From the NCBI RefSeq assembly GCF_949628215.1, contig NC_134281.1, positions 39,850,512 to 39,914,511 on the forward strand: a stretch of 64,000 nucleotides of DNA, in the 5' to 3' direction. Source of the stretch: Phalacrocorax aristotelis. Lineage: Eukaryota > Chordata > Aves > Suliformes > Phalacrocoracidae. The notes under the pieces were generated by a model, which was not told where the DNA came from, searched no databases, and worked only from the letters and a program-made list of their open reading frames with translations. Of the stretch, positions 59,750-64,000 are shown piece after piece. Made by a program: the position numbers and the translations under genes. The first letter of the stretch is position 1; each line of letters opens with the position of its first letter.

Positions 59750-60423
59750 CGGCAGACATCGCATTCGCTGCCACCTCCGCGTACGAGGAAGGTCCCGGCG
59801 CTGCAGGCGGCGGCGGTGACAGCCAGAGGGTCGGGGGGAGGCGGCGCCCGCTGCCCGGAGCGCTGCAAGGCAGCCTGTGCGTCCGGCGGGTCCGGCGGCT
59901 GGGAAGGGCAGAGGGACACCCCGGCGACGGGTCCCGGGCTGCAGCACAGCACGGGCATCCCCAGCGCCGCCAGCCCGCCAGGGCGGGGCCCGGCGGAAGG
60001 GCGGGGGGGGTACGGCGGCAGCCCCGGTACCGCCCGGGGGCAGCAGAGCTCACGGACCCGTTCGAGCAGCGCCCGCCGCCGCGATCGCGCCGGGGGCCGG
60101 CCGGGAGCCCCCGTCCCGGAGGGTCGCCTGAGGGACCCCTCCCCGCGGCGGGGCACGGCCGGTGCCGCCGGGCCCCCAGAGCCGTCCAGGGCTCCCGACC
60201 CCGCGGCAGAGGGCGGCGGGGTGCCGGGGCCGGGCTGCGCCGCGCCGCCTCGCCCTTCCCTCAGGGCGGGACGGGCCGTCCCCCGCCCGCCCGCCCCCGC
60301 CTTATAATGCCTCCCGCCCGCTTCCCGCAGACCGGCGGTGCCGCGCCGCACCGGGCACCGCGTCCGTCCAGCGCCGCCATGGGCCGACCCCTCGGTGCTC
60401 CGCCGCCGCGGTAGCCCGCCGGG
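59750..60423 (+). promoter_or_regulatory. PTGER3: PTGER3 CpG-island promoter and 5' UTR
   Basis: A CpG island begins near 59,750 and continues into the coding exon. At 60,264-60,301 GC boxes (GGGCGGG, then CCCGCCCGCCCGCCCCCGCC) directly precede a TATA-like TTATAAT at 60,302-60,308. If used, transcription would start near 60,335 and give a 5' UTR of about 90 nt. No upstream ATG in frame precedes the chosen start in that interval without an intervening stop. An ATG at 60,379 (GCCGCCATGGG, strong context) lies out of frame with the receptor and could act as a small upstream open reading frame. Confidence 0.6.
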
Positions 60424-61257
60424 ATGAGCCGCTGGCCGCAGTGCCAGGGCGACCCCAACGGCACCGAGCCCGGCGCCATGCGGCAGCGGGGCAACGGGAC
60501 GGGGCGGGCGGCGGGGGGCTGCAGCACCGTCTCGGTGGCGTTCCCGCTGACCATGATGATCACGGGCATCGTGGGCAATGCCCTGGCCATGCTGCTGGTC
60601 TCCCGCAGCTACCGGGCCAAGAAGAGCCGGCGGAAGCGGTCCTTCCTGCTGTGCATTGGCTCCCTGGCACTCACCGACCTGCTTGGGCAGCTGCTGACCA
60701 GCCCCATCGTCATCTCCGTCTACCTGTCCAACCGCACCTGGGACGCCATTGACCCCTCGGGCCACCTCTGCATCTTCTTTGGCTTCAGCATGACTGTCTT
60801 TGGTCTCTGCCCACTCTTCATTGCCAGCGCCATGGCTGTGGAGAGGACACTGGCCATCCGTGCGCCCCACTGGTATGCCAGCCACATGAAGACACGGGTG
60901 ACAAAGATGGTGCTGCTCAGCATCTGGCTGGCCGTGTTTGCCTTCGCCCTCCTGCCCATCGCCGGCCTGGGCCAGTACACGCTGCAGTGGCCCGGCACCT
61001 GGTGCTTCATCAGCACAGGCAACAGCCAGCTCACCGGCAACCTTTTCTTTGCCCCCACCTTCGCCATCCTGGGGCTCCTCTCGCTTGTGGTGACAGTGGT
61101 GTGCAACCTGGCCACCATCGAGGCCTTGGTGTCTCGTTGTCGGACCAAAGCTACTGCATCGCGCTCCAGCAAGCAGTGGGGGCGTATCACCATGGAGACA
61201 CTGATCCAGCTCTTGGGGATCATGTGTGTCCTCTCGGTCTGCTGGTCACCACTACTG
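60424..61257 (+). CDS. PTGER3: PTGER3 (prostaglandin E2 receptor EP3) coding exon 1, partial gene
   Basis: Encodes 278 residues, phase 0 at a CTG|GTAGGT donor inside TM6. EP3 is a plasma-membrane rhodopsin-family GPCR for PGE2, mainly Gi-coupled in known vertebrates. Visible: extracellular N-terminus with N-glycosylation sequons N12-G-T and N24-G-T; TM1 about 38-60 with G-N52-A-L; TM2 with L-A-L-T-D85; conserved C116 paired with C194; ERxL box E140-R141 followed by [15 protein letters not shown]; the prostanoid-receptor ECL2 signature Q-W-P-G-T-W-C-F (188-195); TM5 about 207-229; ICL3 with [13 protein letters not shown]6 to ...[13 protein letters not shown]7, with the arginine that binds the prostaglandin carboxylate, and the variable C-tail are on later exons outside the window. 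The N-terminus is shorter than the human one by about 18 residues; M19 is an alternative start. The human gene is also split in TM6, which supports the boundary. Confidence 0.94.
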
Positions 61258-64000
61258 GTAGGTCGCCTTGCTGTCCACTCTAGGTTAACCCCGGGCCTCC
61301 TTCCTCCTTCCCTCTGGTAGGGCAGGAGGCAGGGTGGCCCCGGAGAGCCCCTGCCCTGGGCAGGGTGGGAGGCACCGTGGTTCAGATTCCTCGTGGGCAG
61401 TATGGCTGTGAATGGCCATACTGAAAGAAAGCAGGGACAGGGCCTGGGGGATGTCAGGTGTGGAAAGCTGGTAGGAGAGAACTGGGAGAGGTCCAAGAGG
61501 ATAGCCAAAGTACAGCATATTTGGAAAAATAAGGCAAAGGAACTAGTGTCAAAAGGAGGGACCTTGAGGAAAACAAGGGTCTTGTACAGAGGAATAAGGC
61601 AGGATATGAGGACACCGTGGGTCTGGGGGCAGGACACTGAAGTCGGCAGTGCTCGTGGCACAGAATCACAGACTCCAGGCACAGTGGGCAGGTTTAGAGG
61701 GGGGAGAGCAGCTGGGACCGACAGTGGGCTCCAGAGGCAGGGAGGGTGCACTGTGTTCCTGCCCAGTACAGCCTGACCGGCACGTTGTACCTGCTTGTCG
61801 GCACCCTAGGGATCTGAAGGTGACAGGACAAAGGGAACCAGAACCTGCTTGTTTGGGAAACCTGTGAGGAAGTTTATCGAGACCTTACTGTAATGGAGCC
61901 TTGTGCTTATAGGAAACAGCCATTTACAATTTTTTATTTGCTTCCATCTTGTAGCAAAACTTACTTTGGTGCTTTATGAGGAAAAGCACAACTTATGACT
62001 TTGCGAGTGCCTTCCGGCTTTCAGCAGATTGCTCACAGTATCTTATTTACGGCAGCATTGTAGGCCTTCATTTCTGTTTTTTTAAAGGACCCTTGCATTT
62101 CTTTCCACTACTTTCTTATTTCTCACTTATGCCCTTTCTTTCTTGCCAAACTGGGGTAAACCCTTCCTCGTGATTTAGGAGCGGAGGAGGCTGAATCCAC
62201 ATCTCTCTCTGCCATGTGGGGCAGGGGCACACCTAGCAGTCCAGTACCCCATCTAAAAAGGCCAGCTTATTCTGCGGTTGGAGGATCGTATGATTTTTGG
62301 AAAGTTTGTACTTGGGACCCATAAGCAGGAAAGGGCTGAAGCTAGCTACAGTAATTTTGAAGTTATGTGAAAGGTACTCTGTGGCTAGAAGGATTTTTCT
62401 TCCTTCTTGTGCACGGAGAACTTGAGCTCTTGTAAATGGGGCCACGACAAGAGGAATGGCTGACAAAGCTAGCGGCTGATGGGAATGAGGTAAAAATAGA
62501 AAACAAATTCATTTAATTAAGTAATGTTTTTCTTGTAAATTAATTAAAATTCCACCAAATCTCCAAAATAGCCCCACCCCAAAGTAAGTCAAGAGGCTGT
62601 AAATTAACTTTCTAGAGATCATTAACAGCTTGGGAAGAAAGTAAAATTAAAAACCACACTGAAAACTGAGTGAGAACTTGAGAACAAAGAATAATGTTCT
62701 CCTCCTCAAACCCCAAGGAATGTTAAGTTTGATAAGTTAACTCAGGAGAATGCCCTGTCATGGTTTCTGTGTCTCCGTGCATCGATTGCCTGCAGCCCCA
62801 GACACACTGGCTAGCCATTAACGCTGCTGCGGCACGTCCTGCTGCCCCGCTGACGTGTGCAGTTAAGTCCCAAGGGGAGGCACTAGAATTTCTTTATTTT
62901 ACAGAAGTTAACTGTTGCATGCTTGTCCATAATTAAACACATGAAAAATTAGAAGGTGTTCAATAAATGAAGGAAGTATGTTTGCCTCTCAGCCCTTGCT
63001 TTTGTAGTCTTTCCATTGGGATGCAGGTTCTGCCCTGCCCTCTGCAGCCAAGGCAGCAGGACCCACGCTGCTCCCTCAACCAGCCCAGGGGCCATGGAGC
63101 TATTGCACCTGAGGGTTTAACCAGACTTGTAGCTTCGAGAGGAAAACCCTGAGATGAGGGATACTTTTTTGGTTTGGTTTTTTTTTTTTTCTTCCTTCAG
63201 AGCCTGAGTACTCAGAAAAATCAGTGAGGATGCAGAGATTCCTTTTGGTGGTTTGCTTCCCATGGCATTTTTGCAGATTTAACAGTCGGAAGTGAAAGCG
63301 ATAGAGTTGTCCCTGCTCTACTGGATGGATCTCTGGGGAGTGTTAATGGGATGAGTAAATGGAGCAGAGCCCGGGTCAGAGAGCTTGTTAACACTGACGC
63401 CTCTGGAAAATGCTTGGGGAGCTGGTAAAAGAGAGCAGGACTTCTCTGAGGTTTAGCCATGGAAGGTGAACTGACTCCCTGGTGAGGAGCCTGACACTCT
63501 GAGTCAAAGGCAGGGCCAATTGAAGAAATACTGGTTGGCAACTCTTTGCATGCATTTTACCATCGCATGAAGGACCACTGCCCCACTGGGTGACACAGCT
63601 GTAATCCAGAATGCATTTGTCAACAGTTCACTTCCCTGTGCGGCAGTAGCTCTGGAAAGCACGCAACTCTTTCTGCAGAGCTCTGCAAAACTTCTCTGTC
63701 CAGTCAGCGTATTCTCCAGTCTTCATATTCTCAAAATCAAGAGTGATGACTACAGAAGCATATTTATACATACACTTCAATGTTTTCTGTACAACTACAA
63801 AGTACAAATTGGGAATAAGACGGCAGATTTTTTGGAAGAGTGACCATGCAGTAAAGCAAGTGCACTGTCAGTGAAAGCCAGATGGTAGAACTCATTTAAG
63901 CTATAACTGCATCATTTAGCAGTTGTAAAAAATTTAGCTGAAATGGGAATCCAGGGATTTTCAGAAGAGATTTTTGGGTTTTTTTATGAAAAGGAATCTG
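61258..64000 (+). other. PTGER3: PTGER3 intron 1 (5' part)
   Basis: The intron starts GTAGGT at 61,258 and runs off the window. Its first 600 bp are GC-rich and CpG-moderate; the rest is AT-rich. I looked for the TM7 exon (a L-D-P-W-V-Y-L-type reading) and did not find it. Poly-T runs occur near 63,178-63,190. No repeat or internal gene was recognised. Confidence 0.7.

Noticed and set aside
59575-60885. 436-codon open frame on the minus strand over the PTGER3 island
   Set aside because: It is antisense to the clear EP3 exon and to its CpG island. High G+C removes stop codons; the reading is low-complexity Pro/Gly/Arg/Ala with no domain.
60720-61751. 343-codon minus-strand open frame across PTGER3 exon 1 and intron
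   Set aside because: Shadow of the EP3 coding strand; no recognisable protein features.
61300-64000. Search for the PTGER3 TM7 exon inside the window
   Set aside because: No reading resembling the conserved L-D-P-W-V-Y segment in any frame; the exon must lie to the right.

Overview
The window looks like the nuclear genome of a bird, probably a neoavian rather than a chicken-like one. It has CR1 LINE fragments in both orientations, and two solo LTRs of the family that begins TGTCCTGGTTT and ends in a TAAACGACGACA-like terminus. It also has a short minus-strand retroviral LTR with a scrap of env, and two intron-rich or CpG-island vertebrate genes. The order ZRANB2 then PTGER3 on the same strand matches the amniote block NEGR1 - ZRANB2 - PTGER3 (human 1p31). 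All calls come from reading the sequence; no database was searched.

Layout. Positions 1-44,000 are a gene desert, expected to be the interval between NEGR1 (off the left edge) and ZRANB2. I recognise no protein-coding exon there. It holds four CR1 fragments (about 19.7-20.6, 22.1-22.2, 24.3-24.5 and 29.4-29.6 kb), two solo LTRs in opposite orientation (17,791-18,354 and 41,050-41,623), one truncated provirus end (27,865 to about 28,300), a weak MIR-like relic, a G19 tract, an A24 tract, and some stretches that resemble non-coding regulatory elements.

From about 44.6 kb a CpG-island promoter leads into ZRANB2. Ten coding exons (44,951-55,246) give a complete 334-residue protein with two RanBP2-type zinc fingers, an acidic middle and an RS-rich tail. 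All nine introns are GT-AG and every phase agrees. The likely 3' UTR runs to about 57.8 kb with several AATAAA signals. Past a 2 kb spacer, a second CpG island carries a compact Sp1/TATA-like promoter and the first coding exon of PTGER3 (60,424-61,257), which encodes TM1-TM6 of the prostaglandin E2 receptor EP3. The rest of the window is PTGER3 intron 1; the TM7 exon lies beyond the right edge.

The two genes share synteny but no pathway that the sequence shows: ZRANB2 is a nuclear splicing regulator and EP3 a plasma-membrane Gi-coupled receptor. I found no convincing undescribed system. The observations most worth checking are the predicted intron-9 alternative C-terminus of ZRANB2, the CCAAT/YY1 cluster at 6.0-6.2 kb, an RFX X-box at 30.73 kb, an A-rich insert flanked by a 14-bp direct repeat at 25.94 kb, and the two solo LTRs that lack clear target-site duplications.
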